A stretch of DNA of 64,000 bases. It comes from Roseovarius litorisediminis. GTDB taxonomy: Bacteria; Pseudomonadota; Alphaproteobacteria; Rhodobacterales; Rhodobacteraceae. The translations under genes and the position numbers were made by a program. Positions 7,695-16,411 of this stretch are shown in pieces; position 1 is the stretch's first letter, and every line of letters begins with the position of its first letter. The stretch lies in NCBI RefSeq assembly GCF_900172295.1, contig NZ_FWFL01000003.1:1-64000 (forward strand), in the 5' to 3' direction. Below the pieces are notes generated by a model, which worked only from the letters and a program-made list of their open reading frames with translations, made no database searches and was not told the DNA's origin.

Positions 7695-8749
7695 GCGGGC
7701 TGCCAGGTGAAAATCATCTGGGTCCGGTGCTGGATACCCTATGCCCGATGCATGCAGTGCTTGATGCGACGGGACAGGTGATCCACCTTGGGCCGACCCT
7801 GAAAAAACTGTTTGCAGACAGGAATCTGAACGGAGCCCGGTTCACAGACCTGTTCGAGATCAGGCGGCCACGCGTCGGCCCGACCATGGACGATCTGCGC
7901 CGGATCGCGCACGGCAAACTGCATCTGCGGCTGCGCGACGCGCCCTGTACCGAACTGAAAGGTGTCCTGGTTCCGTTACCCGAAACCGGGGACTTCGGGG
8001 TTTTGGGCGGGGCCATTGTGAACCTGTCGTTTGGAATTTCCGTGACCGATGCCGTGCGGGATTTCTCCCTGACCAGCGCGGATTTTGCGCCCACGGACCT
8101 GACCGTGGAAATGCTGTACCTGATCGAAGCGAAATCAGCGGTTGTTGCGGCATCCCGCAAGCTGAACCTGCAATTACAGGGCGCAAAAATTGCCGCCGAG
8201 GAACAGGCATTTACCGACACACTGACCGGATTGAAGAACCGGCGCGCGATGGATCTTGTCCTGAGGCGCCTGATCCTGAGCGGGCAGAATTTTGCGTTAA
8301 TGAATCTGGACCTGGATTATTTCAAGGCGGTCAATGACAATTTTGGTCATGCGGCGGGGGATCATGTGCTGCAACATGTGGCGCGGGTGATGGTGGAAGA
8401 GATCCGCAGGGAAGATACGATCATCCGTACCGGCGGGGATGAGTTTGTACTGGTGCTCACGCAGAAGGTTGACAGGCACGCGGTCGCAGAGATTGCCAGG
8501 CGGCTGATTGAGAGACTGGAACAGCCGATATCCTTTGGCGGTCACGAATGCCGGATATCGGCAAGTGTCGGTGCGACGCTGAGTTGCAGGTATTCGGACC
8601 CCGACCTGTCTATGTTGCACGAAGATGCCGATTGCGCGCTTTATGCCGCAAAGGGCCGCGGGCGTGGATGTTTCGTTCTTTACCATGCGGCGTTGCGATC
8701 GGGTTCAGGACAAGCCGGTGAACTGCCCGAGCGGCGGGTTGACGACTAG
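7691..8749 (+). CDS. Diguanylate cyclase with N-terminal HNOBA domain
   Basis: 352 residues. Residues 8-140 resemble the H-NOX-associated (HNOBA) PAS-like domain (CPMHAVLDATGQVIHLGPTL ... LFEIRRPR). A helical linker covers 140-175. A GGDEF domain covers 176-340, with NLDLDYFKAVND, intact GGDEF at 248-252 and an intact RxxD inhibitory site (RRED, 239-242). It should make c-di-GMP with product inhibition. Translational coupling to the H-NOX-like gene implies a complex, as in H-NOX/DGC pairs, although the partner looks haem-free. No transmembrane segment is seen. Confidence 0.92.
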   Translation: MSGLPGENHLGPVLDTLCPMHAVLDATGQVIHLGPTLKKLFADRNLNGARFTDLFEIRRPRVGPTMDDLRRIAHGKLHLRLRDAPCTELKGVLVPLPETGDFGVLGGAIVNLSFGISVTDAVRDFSLTSADFAPTDLTVEMLYLIEAKSAVVAASRKLNLQLQGAKIAAEEQAFTDTLTGLKNRRAMDLVLRRLILSGQNFALMNLDLDYFKAVNDNFGHAAGDHVLQHVARVMVEEIRREDTIIRTGGDEFVLVLTQKVDRHAVAEIARRLIERLEQPISFGGHECRISASVGATLSCRYSDPDLSMLHEDADCALYAAKGRGRGCFVLYHAALRSGSGQAGELPERRVDD

Positions 8750-9055
8750 GCCCAGGACCGGTTGCCGCCGCCGGATGGCAGACACGGCAACATGGCGACA
8801 ATGCCCAGCATCACCGAGATAAACGCCAGACAGCGGCCGAGGGGGAGGCACCGTTTTCCTGAAATTCACTGCCTGTTTCAGCCAACTCAAACCTGGCCGC
8901 CGATAACAGGTGCGGCGGCATCATAGGGTTTTCCTTTGCAACGCAACGGAAACGCCTATTTTCCAGAGCATGACTGGGCTGATAGCGAAAACTGTAAGAT
9001 TTATTTTGCCGCGCCCCGCCGCAAACCGGGACCGGCCAAGCTGAAAGGACACGTA
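8750..9055. other. Intergenic region before the catabolic cluster
   Basis: 306 bases with no convincing complete gene. On the minus strand (about 8755-8890) two overlapping frames together resemble a small membrane peptide (SWLKQAVNFRKT in one frame; LGRCLAFISVMLGIVAML then SGGGNRSWA in another), as if joined by a frameshift near the ACGGTGCC stretch. The promoter of the downstream oxygenase operon must lie in the AT-richer part after about 8900. I cannot place it with confidence. Confidence 0.4.
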
Positions 9056-10564
9056 ATGCTGAGAACCGGTGATCAATACCGAGAATCCATCCGCGGAACC
9101 CGCGAGGTGTATATCAACGGTGAAAAGGTCAGGGACGTCACCGTGCATCCGCAGTTCAAGCCGCTGGTCGATATCCGTGCACGCATCTACGATATGCAGC
9201 ACGAAGAGGCGCACCGCGATATCATGACGGTCGAGCAGGACGGCGAACGCAATGCGCTGGGCAATGCGCTGCCCTATACGCAGGATGACTGGTGGGCCAA
9301 GCGAAGGGCCACTGACAACATGATGAATGAAATCGGCGGCGTTGTGACCCGCGTGGGCGACGAGACCGTGGGCGAGATGTGGTCGCTTTACGATGGTCAG
9401 GACGTGCTGAACGAGGTCGATCCGCAGTTTTCCAAAAACATCGAGAACCACATTTTCAACGTTCTGAAAAACGACCCCTTTCACGTGTCGGCGAACACTG
9501 ACCCCAAGGGCGACCGATCCAAAGCGCCTCAGGATCAGGACCCGGATATGCTGTTGCATGTGGTTAAGGAAACAGATGCGGGCATCATCGTGCGCGGGGC
9601 CAAATATGAAACCGCTGCCGCCTATGCCAATCAGGCCTTTACCAAGCCGACGATTGCCAACTGGGGCAACAACGAGCTGTCGGATTATGCGGTGGGATTC
9701 ATTTGCGATCTGAACTCACCCAACCTGAAATTCATCTGCCGGACCGGGTTTGCCGGACGTGCGCCGGAAAAAGACTATCCGCTGGCGAACAAGTTCGACG
9801 AGGTCGATACGATTGTCATTTTTGATAACGTACTGATCCCATGGGAAAATGTTCTGTTTTACCGCCATACACGCGCGGCGGCGTTTATCCGGGCAACGCT
9901 GCACCGCTATTCGGCTTTTGCCTTTGTGCAGCGCAATCTGAAGCTGGCGGACATGATGATCGGTGCCGCACTGTTCAATGCCCGTCAGACCGGGTTGGAC
10001 AAACAGCAGGCGGTGCAGGAAAAACTGGCCCAGCTTGCGGTTTACCGTGAGGGCATTAACGCGCATTTGACTGCGGCCATCACTTTGGGGGAACGCAGCC
10101 CGGCGGGACTGATGATGCCGAATCCGTCGCTGTTGTATACCGGGCGTGTGCATGCCTGTTCTCAATTGCACAACATGGTCCATATCGCGCGCGAGCTATG
10201 CGGGGGGCAGATTTGTGTGACACCGGATTTAGCTAGCTTTGAACATCCCGAGACCAAGCCCTGGATGGACAAGTATTATACCATCAACGACGAATGGGTG
10301 GCGGATGACCGGCGCAAGCTGCTGGCCTTTGCCCGTGACATGCTGAATTCGGACTATGCCGGGCACCGGCTGACGTTCCAGCTGTTCGCGCAATCACCGC
10401 CCTTCGCACATCTGGGTGCGGTCTATCGCAACTTTGGCTGGGACGGGCCGCTTGCATTTGTGAAAGATGCGGCCAACCTGTCGGATAACGTGATGAGCGG
10501 GCAGGCAGGATCGATGGGTGACCCTGCCGTGGCCAAATGGTTTGCCGCCAAGGCGGCGGAATGA
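9056..10564 (+). CDS. HpaB-type flavin-dependent monooxygenase (4-hydroxyphenylacetate 3-hydroxylase family)
   Basis: About 502 residues, the family's usual length. It begins LRTGDQYRESIRGTREVYI, a hallmark of the HpaB oxygenase component. It carries mid-domain segments such as CDLNSPNLKFICRTGFAGR and the C-terminal helical part (NLSDNVMSGQAG). These enzymes use free FADH2 supplied by a separate reductase to hydroxylate aromatic rings. The ATG at 9056 has AAAGGA upstream. It is the first gene of a seven-gene run; the likely reductase partner is the fusion protein at 15184-16377. The substrate is unknown; a phenol or an N-heteroaromatic are both possible. Confidence 0.9.
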   Translation: MLRTGDQYRESIRGTREVYINGEKVRDVTVHPQFKPLVDIRARIYDMQHEEAHRDIMTVEQDGERNALGNALPYTQDDWWAKRRATDNMMNEIGGVVTRVGDETVGEMWSLYDGQDVLNEVDPQFSKNIENHIFNVLKNDPFHVSANTDPKGDRSKAPQDQDPDMLLHVVKETDAGIIVRGAKYETAAAYANQAFTKPTIANWGNNELSDYAVGFICDLNSPNLKFICRTGFAGRAPEKDYPLANKFDEVDTIVIFDNVLIPWENVLFYRHTRAAAFIRATLHRYSAFAFVQRNLKLADMMIGAALFNARQTGLDKQQAVQEKLAQLAVYREGINAHLTAAITLGERSPAGLMMPNPSLLYTGRVHACSQLHNMVHIARELCGGQICVTPDLASFEHPETKPWMDKYYTINDEWVADDRRKLLAFARDMLNSDYAGHRLTFQLFAQSPPFAHLGAVYRNFGWDGPLAFVKDAANLSDNVMSGQAGSMGDPAVAKWFAAKAAE

Positions 10565-10579
10565 GCGAAAGGTTGAAAG

Positions 10580-11713
10580 ATGGCCAAGGATCACATCGAC
10601 GCGGTTGAAGCCCTGCGCGGCAACACGTCCCTGCCATTTGAGCAGGCCAGGGCGATGCCGCCCGAAGTTTATACCTCGGACGCGTTCACCGAGCAGGAAC
10701 TGGAGAAAATCTTTCGCAAGGAATGGTTTTGCGTTGGTCGCGTGGATGCGTTGGCCAGGTCTGGTGACTACGTGACCTGCGATCTGGCGGGGCAACCGAT
10801 TGCGGTCGTGCGGGACGCCGCGGGCGATTTGCGGGCGTTTTCGAATGTTTGCCTGCACCGGATGTCGACACTGCTGCACGGGCGCGGCAATACCAAATCC
10901 ATCGTCTGCCCCTACCACGCCTGGACCTATAATCTGGACGGGTCCCTGCGTGGCGCGCCGGCAATGTCGCAGAACCAAGGGTTTTGCAAAGACAATTACA
11001 AACTGCCCAAGATCCGCTGCGAGGAATGGCTGGGCTGGGTTTTTGTCACGCTCAACCCCGACAGCGCGCCGGTGGCCGAACAACTGGCCGAGGTTGAGGG
11101 GCTGATCGAAGACTACGACATGGCTGGCTATGTCGAATCTTTTTATGAAACCCATGTCTGGGATACCAACTGGAAGGTGCTGGCCGAGAATTTCATGGAA
11201 AGTTATCACCTGCCGGTCTGCCATGCGGGCACCATCGGCGGCATGAGCAAACTGGAAGAGGTGGTGTGCCCCGAGGGGCGCCCTGCGTTCAATTTCCATA
11301 CGTTTTTCAAGGATGGTTCGCTGCCCATCGCGCAGGCACACAAGGATAATGACCGACTGAAAGGAGACAGGCGGCGCACCAGTTTTCTGCTGGTGATCTA
11401 TCCGTCGCTGATGATCACGCTGACACCGGGGTATTTCTGGTATCTGTCGCTGCATCCCAACGGGCCGGGGCAGGTGCGGATGGGATTCGGCGGCGGCATG
11501 GCGCGCGACTATGCCGCCGAGCCAGAAGCGCAACAGCATTTTACTGCTTTGCGCGCGCTGTTGGAGGATGTGAATGTCGAGGATCGCGGATGCACCGAAA
11601 AGGTCTATCGTGGCCTGTGTTCGGGGCTGTCGCGGCCGGGACATCTTTCGCATCTGGAGCGCCCGAACTATGACTTCGCCCATTACCTGATCAACCGGAT
11701 CGACGCGGCCTGA
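10580..11713 (+). CDS. Rieske [2Fe-2S] aromatic ring-hydroxylating oxygenase, alpha subunit
   Basis: 377 residues. The Rieske cluster ligands are C91-x-H93 and C110-x2-H113 (CLHRMST ... CPYHAWTY). The mononuclear iron site lies in ENFMESYHLPVCH, with H210 and H215 and the bridging acidic residue E207. The architecture is that of oxygenases acting on quaternary amines and N-heterocycles (carnitine/stachydrine/choline-type length). No ferredoxin or reductase gene for it is present nearby. It begins 15 bases after the HpaB-type gene, so it is in the same operon. Confidence 0.93.
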   Translation: MAKDHIDAVEALRGNTSLPFEQARAMPPEVYTSDAFTEQELEKIFRKEWFCVGRVDALARSGDYVTCDLAGQPIAVVRDAAGDLRAFSNVCLHRMSTLLHGRGNTKSIVCPYHAWTYNLDGSLRGAPAMSQNQGFCKDNYKLPKIRCEEWLGWVFVTLNPDSAPVAEQLAEVEGLIEDYDMAGYVESFYETHVWDTNWKVLAENFMESYHLPVCHAGTIGGMSKLEEVVCPEGRPAFNFHTFFKDGSLPIAQAHKDNDRLKGDRRRTSFLLVIYPSLMITLTPGYFWYLSLHPNGPGQVRMGFGGGMARDYAAEPEAQQHFTALRALLEDVNVEDRGCTEKVYRGLCSGLSRPGHLSHLERPNYDFAHYLINRIDAA

Positions 11714-11743
11714 CAGGGCAGCTCAAAGAATTGGACCTGTAGA

Positions 11744-12157
11744 ATGATTCACAAACGTATTCGCCCTTTCAATACCAAAGAAACCTATCCCGAACAGAAG
11801 CTGGACAACGATCTGAGCCAAGGCGTGGTGGCCCGCGGCACCATGGTGTTTCTGCGCGGTCAGGTCAGCCAGGATCTGGACAGCCGCGAAAGCCTGCACA
11901 CAGGCGACGCGGCGGCACAGACCGCAAAGACCATGGAAAATATCAATATGCTGCTGAAGGAAGCGGGCAGTGAGATGGCCCATGTGTGCCGGATTGTGGT
12001 TTACCTGACCGATATCCGCTACCGCGAGGCGGTGTACCAGGAAATGGGCAAATGGCTGAAGGGGGTGCATCCCTGTTCCACCGGAATTGTCGTGCCCGCC
12101 CTTGCGCGCCCGGAATGGGTGGTGGAAATTGAAGTAACTGCCGTAATTCCTGACTGA
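11744..12157 (+). CDS. Rid-family (YjgF/YER057c/UK114) protein without the catalytic Arg
   Basis: 137 residues with the Rid fold (CRIVVYLTDIRYREAVYQEM, then VVEIEVTAV). In imine-hydrolysing RidA the substrate-binding Arg sits in a PxR(S/T) motif. Here the aligned stretch is HPCST, giving Ser112 in that position, so RidA-type deaminase activity is doubtful. As a trimer it could still bind an intermediate or catalyse a related step, as Rid proteins do in catabolic operons. It lies 30 bases after the Rieske gene. Confidence 0.9.
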   Translation: MIHKRIRPFNTKETYPEQKLDNDLSQGVVARGTMVFLRGQVSQDLDSRESLHTGDAAAQTAKTMENINMLLKEAGSEMAHVCRIVVYLTDIRYREAVYQEMGKWLKGVHPCSTGIVVPALARPEWVVEIEVTAVIPD

Positions 12158-12172
12158 AGAACTGGACCTGAC

Positions 12173-12850
12173 ATGACTTTTTCAATCTCGGCCCGCTGCC
12201 CCGACAGCAATATGTTTGGCATTGCGGTGTCGTCGTCTTCGCCTTGTGTGGCGGCGCGTTGTGCGCATGCGCGTGCCGGGGCGGGGGTGGTGGCCACGCA
12301 GAATATCACCGACCCGCGACTGGGGCCGAAGGGCTTGGATCTGATGGGGCAGGGGATGTCTGCCTCTGAGGCGCTGGAGCGGCTTAAGGTGGATGCGCCG
12401 CATCTGGAATACCGCCAACTGGCGCTGGTGGATGCCAATGGCGGCACAGCGCATTTTTCGGGCGCGAATACGCTGGGAACACACCATGTGGTCACGGGCG
12501 ACGGGGTGGTTGCGGCGGGCAATCTGCTGTCGACGCCAAAGGTGCCCGAGGCCATGGTCACCGCTTTTGCCGATACCGCCGGTCAGCCGCTGGGTGACCG
12601 TCTGGTTGCCGCGATGCGGGCCGCGCTGAAAGCGGGCGGTGAAGAAGGGCCAGTGCATTCGGTGGGTATGGTGCTGGTACGTGATGTGGCATGGCCCGTG
12701 GCTGACCTGCGCATCGACTGGACCGACGGATGCCCGATCGAGGAACTGGACGCGCTTTGGTCCCGCTGGAAAAGCGAGATGGACGCCTATGTCAGCCGCG
12801 CGCTGAACCCGTCAGAGGCGCCAAGCTATGGCGTGCCGGGCGATCTGTGA
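12173..12850 (+). CDS. DUF1028 protein (Ntn-hydrolase-like)
   Basis: 225 residues. MTFSISARCPDSNMFGIAVSSSS is the DUF1028 signature, and ATQNITDPRLGPKGL follows. The family is predicted to have an Ntn-hydrolase-type fold, with Thr2 a possible nucleophile after Met removal. Its reaction is not established, but it commonly neighbours amidases and Rid proteins, consistent with amide hydrolysis in a ring-opening pathway. It is 15 bases downstream of the Rid gene and overlaps or abuts the M20 gene. Confidence 0.88.
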   Translation: MTFSISARCPDSNMFGIAVSSSSPCVAARCAHARAGAGVVATQNITDPRLGPKGLDLMGQGMSASEALERLKVDAPHLEYRQLALVDANGGTAHFSGANTLGTHHVVTGDGVVAAGNLLSTPKVPEAMVTAFADTAGQPLGDRLVAAMRAALKAGGEEGPVHSVGMVLVRDVAWPVADLRIDWTDGCPIEELDALWSRWKSEMDAYVSRALNPSEAPSYGVPGDL

Positions 12851-12851
12851 G

Positions 12852-14012
12852 GTGGCAACAACGCTGGACATCCTTGAGCGGTTGATTGCGTTTCCAACAC
12901 TTAGCCGCACGTCAAATCGCCCCCTTATAAGCTACGTAACCGGGTTACTGGACAGCGCGGGTATCGGGTGGTCTCTGATTGAAAGCCCGGATGGGACGCG
13001 GACCAACCTGTTTGCCACTGTCGGCCCGCAGGACCGCCCTGGGGTGGTTCTGTCGGGGCACACCGATGTGGTGCCAGTCGAAGGACAGAACTGGACAACC
13101 GATCCGTTCCACCTGCGGCATGCGGAAGGCCGGTATTACGGGCGCGGCACGGCAGATATGAAGGGGTTTGTCGCCTCGGCTATATCGGCGGCTCTTTTTG
13201 CGGCCAAACGCCCGCTGGTGGCGCCGCTGCATCTGGCGCTGTCGTATGATGAAGAAATCGGCTGTATCGGCGTGCGCGGGTTGCTGGACTGGTTGCAGCA
13301 TCACGGCCCCAAAGCGGCGGTCTGTATTGTAGGCGAACCCACAGGCATGAAGATTGCCACCGGCCACAAGGGCAAGACAGCGCTGCGCGCAAGTTGCACT
13401 GGCCATGCCTGCCATTCGGCGTTGGCACCCGAAGGGCTAAACGCGCTGCATCTGGGCGCGGATTTTCTGACCTGCCTGCGACAGCATCAGGCGCGTATCG
13501 TTGCCAATGGCCCCCGCGAAGAGGGCTATGATGTGCCCTATACCACGCTGCATGCCGGTCTGATGTCGGGCGGTCGGGCGCTGAACATTGTGCCGGACCA
13601 TTGCGATATCGATTTTGAAATCCGCAACATTGCAGCAGATGATCCGGCGGGGATTGTCGAAGCCTTGCGGGCGGATGCGCAGGCCATAGCGGCACCGTAT
13701 CGCAAACGTTTCCCCGAAGCTGCCATAGAGATCACGCAGGAGAACGCCTATCCCGGACTGCAAGCCGGTGAAGACATGGATATTGTCGCCCTTCTGCGCG
13801 ATATCACCGGAAGCAATGACGCGCTGATCAAGGTGGCCTTTGGCACCGAGGGCGGGCTGTTTCAAAGCGTTCTGGGCATGCCCGTGGCCGTCTGCGGCCC
13901 CGGTGATATGGCGCAGGGCCACAAACCGGACGAATTCATCACCGCCCAACAGCTGGCCCGGTGTGACGCAATGATGGCGCGGCTTATCGGACGGCTGGAA
14001 ACCGGCCTTTAA
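12852..14012 (+). CDS. M20-family deacylase (acetylornithine deacetylase/ArgE-like)
   Basis: About 386 residues. The metal site is conserved: SGHTDVVP (H70, D72), GRGTADMKG (D102) and the DEEIG Glu pair (E134-E135), with GEPT after them and a dimerisation domain in the middle (about 175-285). It hydrolyses an N-acyl or N-formyl amino compound. The GTG at 12852 just after the upstream stop places the start at ATTLDILERL, as in homologues; an ATG at 12828 would add 8 residues. In this cluster it may release a formyl or acyl group from a ring-cleavage product rather than act in arginine synthesis. Confidence 0.88.
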   Translation: MATTLDILERLIAFPTLSRTSNRPLISYVTGLLDSAGIGWSLIESPDGTRTNLFATVGPQDRPGVVLSGHTDVVPVEGQNWTTDPFHLRHAEGRYYGRGTADMKGFVASAISAALFAAKRPLVAPLHLALSYDEEIGCIGVRGLLDWLQHHGPKAAVCIVGEPTGMKIATGHKGKTALRASCTGHACHSALAPEGLNALHLGADFLTCLRQHQARIVANGPREEGYDVPYTTLHAGLMSGGRALNIVPDHCDIDFEIRNIAADDPAGIVEALRADAQAIAAPYRKRFPEAAIEITQENAYPGLQAGEDMDIVALLRDITGSNDALIKVAFGTEGGLFQSVLGMPVAVCGPGDMAQGHKPDEFITAQQLARCDAMMARLIGRLETGL

Positions 14013-14141
14013 GCGACCGCCTGCCGAGATGGGAAAGACCGCACAGGACTGGACATTTGCGGTGGCCTCGCCCACGAATTGATGTGCCGCCTGTGACCGA
14101 GGGCTGTCGCGGATCAGGCATTAACCGGGATTTAAAACGCC

Positions 14142-15065
14142 ATGCGATTCACCTTGCGTCAGCTTAGTTATTTCATCGCAGCCGGTGAAACCGGCAGTGT
14201 TACCCGCGCGGCTGAGAGCGTGAACATCTCGCAGCCCTCTGTTTCAGCGGCGATTGCGCATCTGGAAAAGGAATTCGGCGTGCAGCTGTTTGTGCGCCAG
14301 CACGCGCAGGGCCTGTCGCTGACGCCGGCGGGCGAGCGGTTGTTGCAGGCCGCGCGCAAATCGCTGCGCAGTGCGCAGGATCTGTATGACCTGGCGGGGG
14401 ATATGGCCGGCGTTGTTTCGGGGCAAATCAATGTCGGAACATTCCGGACGTTCGGCGCCCTGATCATCCCCGAACTGTGGCGGTCGTTCACCGAAATTTA
14501 CCCGGATGTTCAGATCAGACTGACCGCTGGCAACGAAGCCGAATTGATGGAGCAGCTTCGCAAGGCGCGGATTGATGTGGCATTGACCTATCAGGTGCAT
14601 CTGGCCGACGACATGCAGTTTCTGCCGCTTGCGGAATTGCCCACCTATGTGCTTTTGGCGGCGGATCATCCGCTTGCGGACAGGTCCTCGCTTAATCTTG
14701 CAGAGCTGGCGGCGGACCCGTTTGTGCTGCTTGATCTGCCACTAAGCCGACAATACATGTTGTCGCTGTTCGAGCGCTCGGGGCTAACCCCGAAAATCAT
14801 CGCGGAATCCGGGGATGTGGCGATGTTGCGATCACTGGTGGCCGCCGGGATCGGGTATTCGCTGATGACGTCACGACCGCTGAACATGCGTGCCGAAAAC
14901 GACCGACCGCTTGTCTATGTGCCGCTGGAAGGGGATCAGGCACCACTGGTGATCGGGCTGGCGTCTTTGAAAGACATGCAGCGTACCCGGCTTGTAAACG
15001 CGTTTGAAGACCACTGCCGGGACACCATCGTGCCTGGTAATATTCCGGGCATGCGGTCTTTTTGA
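14142..15065 (+). CDS. LysR-type transcriptional regulator of the catabolic cluster
   Basis: 307 residues: winged helix-turn-helix 1-60 (LRQLSYFIAAGETGSVTRAA), linker helix, then a substrate-binding domain from about 88 (INVGTFRTFGALIIPELW). Landmarks of the effector domain are DDMQFLPLAELPTYVLLA, DHPLA, LLDLPLSRQYM and GIGYSLMTSRP. The same landmarks recur in the C-terminal half of the next gene, so the two effector domains are homologous. It probably activates the 9056-14012 operon in response to the pathway substrate. Confidence 0.92.
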   Translation: MRFTLRQLSYFIAAGETGSVTRAAESVNISQPSVSAAIAHLEKEFGVQLFVRQHAQGLSLTPAGERLLQAARKSLRSAQDLYDLAGDMAGVVSGQINVGTFRTFGALIIPELWRSFTEIYPDVQIRLTAGNEAELMEQLRKARIDVALTYQVHLADDMQFLPLAELPTYVLLAADHPLADRSSLNLAELAADPFVLLDLPLSRQYMLSLFERSGLTPKIIAESGDVAMLRSLVAAGIGYSLMTSRPLNMRAENDRPLVYVPLEGDQAPLVIGLASLKDMQRTRLVNAFEDHCRDTIVPGNIPGMRSF

Positions 15066-15183
15066 AACCAGCGGACCGGTTGCCTCGTAAATCCTGAATA
15101 TCTGCTGCAGAAATCCCGTCTTTGAACCGGGCGTTCCTTCTTGCACGATGGGGCACCATCAAAATGGCCGGGAAGGATATGAC

Positions 15184-16377
15184 ATGACTGCCAGAACAGA
15201 TCAGAGTTTGCGCGACCGGTTTCTGTCGGGCATGAGCAATGCCGCCTGCACCGTCAATGTGGTGACAACAGACGGGACGGCTGGACGGGCCGGGGTGACG
15301 GTATCGGCGATGGCGTCCGTATCGGCGGATTCGGACAAGCCGACCCTGCTGGTCTGCGTTCACGAGAAAAGCCCGGCTGCGGCGAAGATCATGGAAAACG
15401 GTGTGTTTTGCGTGAATGTCCTGCGGGATGATCAGACCTATATCTCGGACACGTTTGCCGGGCGCTTCAATCATGAGATCGGCGACAAGTTTGACTGTAC
15501 CGACTGGGTTACCTGCGAGACAGGCGCGCCGCGTATCAAGGATGTGCTGGTGGCCTTTGACTGCCGTTTGCAATCCGGTGAACGCGTCGGGACACATCAT
15601 ATTTTTCTGGGAGAGGTGAATGATCTGCATCTGTCAAATAACGGCTCGCCACTGATCTATGCCAACCGGGCCTATGGCTCCTCTAACAGGATTGACGGGG
15701 CCAAAACACTGGGGGCGGCACGTTCGATGGAGGCCAGCAAGCTGACGGTCGGTTGTTTTCAGACATTCGCCCCGTTTGTGATGCCCCGATTGCTGGGGGC
15801 GTTGCCCGATTTCGATATCAGACTGATCGAAGGCGATCACCGTCGTTTGCGTGAAAGCCTTGCTTCAGGCGAATGTGAACTTGCCTTGGTCTATGATCTG
15901 GATCTTGGCGATGACATGGCTGCCGAGCCGCTGGTAGAGCTGGAGCCCTATGTATTGCTGCCCCAGGCGCATCCGCTGGCGCATCTGCACGAGATTGCCC
16001 CCCATGAACTGGCAGAAGAGCCAATGATCCTGCTCGATATCGACCCAAGCCGTGATTATTTCGTGGGGCTGATGCAGGCCGCAGGTGTGACGCCGATGAT
16101 CCGGCATCGGATCAGTTCGTTTGAGATGGTCCGCGGCATGGTCGGGCATGGTCTGGGCTATTCGCTGCTGGTCACCCGACCGGCGGTGGGGATGACCTAT
16201 GACGGCATGCCGGTTGTCGCCCGCCCGCTGACCGGCGTGAGTAAAAGATCCAACGTGGTTCTGGCGTATCGCAAGGATCGCAACCTGTCCCCTGCGGCCA
16301 AAGGATTTGCAAGCAAGTGTCACGCTTTGTTTGGGGCGAATACTGCTACAGCGGCAGTCACCCGGAAAGCCAGTTAG
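15184..16377 (+). CDS. Flavin reductase fused to a LysR-type effector domain
   Basis: About 397 residues. Residues 8-165 are a flavin reductase-like domain (HpaC type: MSNAACTVNVVTTDG, FCVNVLRDDQ, GTHHIFLGEV). Residues 186-390 are a LysR substrate-binding domain without any helix-turn-helix (KLTVGCFQTFAPFVMPRLL, DDMAAEPLVELEPYVLLPQ, LLDIDPSRDYF, GLGYSLLVTRP). The ATG at 15184 has GGAAGGA upstream. It should supply FADH2 to the HpaB-type oxygenase, and the C-terminal domain may make reduction depend on substrate. The Acinetobacter HPA-hydroxylase reductase C1, whose MarR-like C-terminus binds substrate, is a known analogue with a different sensor. Confidence 0.9.
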   Translation: MTARTDQSLRDRFLSGMSNAACTVNVVTTDGTAGRAGVTVSAMASVSADSDKPTLLVCVHEKSPAAAKIMENGVFCVNVLRDDQTYISDTFAGRFNHEIGDKFDCTDWVTCETGAPRIKDVLVAFDCRLQSGERVGTHHIFLGEVNDLHLSNNGSPLIYANRAYGSSNRIDGAKTLGAARSMEASKLTVGCFQTFAPFVMPRLLGALPDFDIRLIEGDHRRLRESLASGECELALVYDLDLGDDMAAEPLVELEPYVLLPQAHPLAHLHEIAPHELAEEPMILLDIDPSRDYFVGLMQAAGVTPMIRHRISSFEMVRGMVGHGLGYSLLVTRPAVGMTYDGMPVVARPLTGVSKRSNVVLAYRKDRNLSPAAKGFASKCHALFGANTATAAVTRKAS

Positions 16378-16411
16378 TCAGGGGCGGTCTGCAGAGACGG
16401 GCCGCGCGGGA

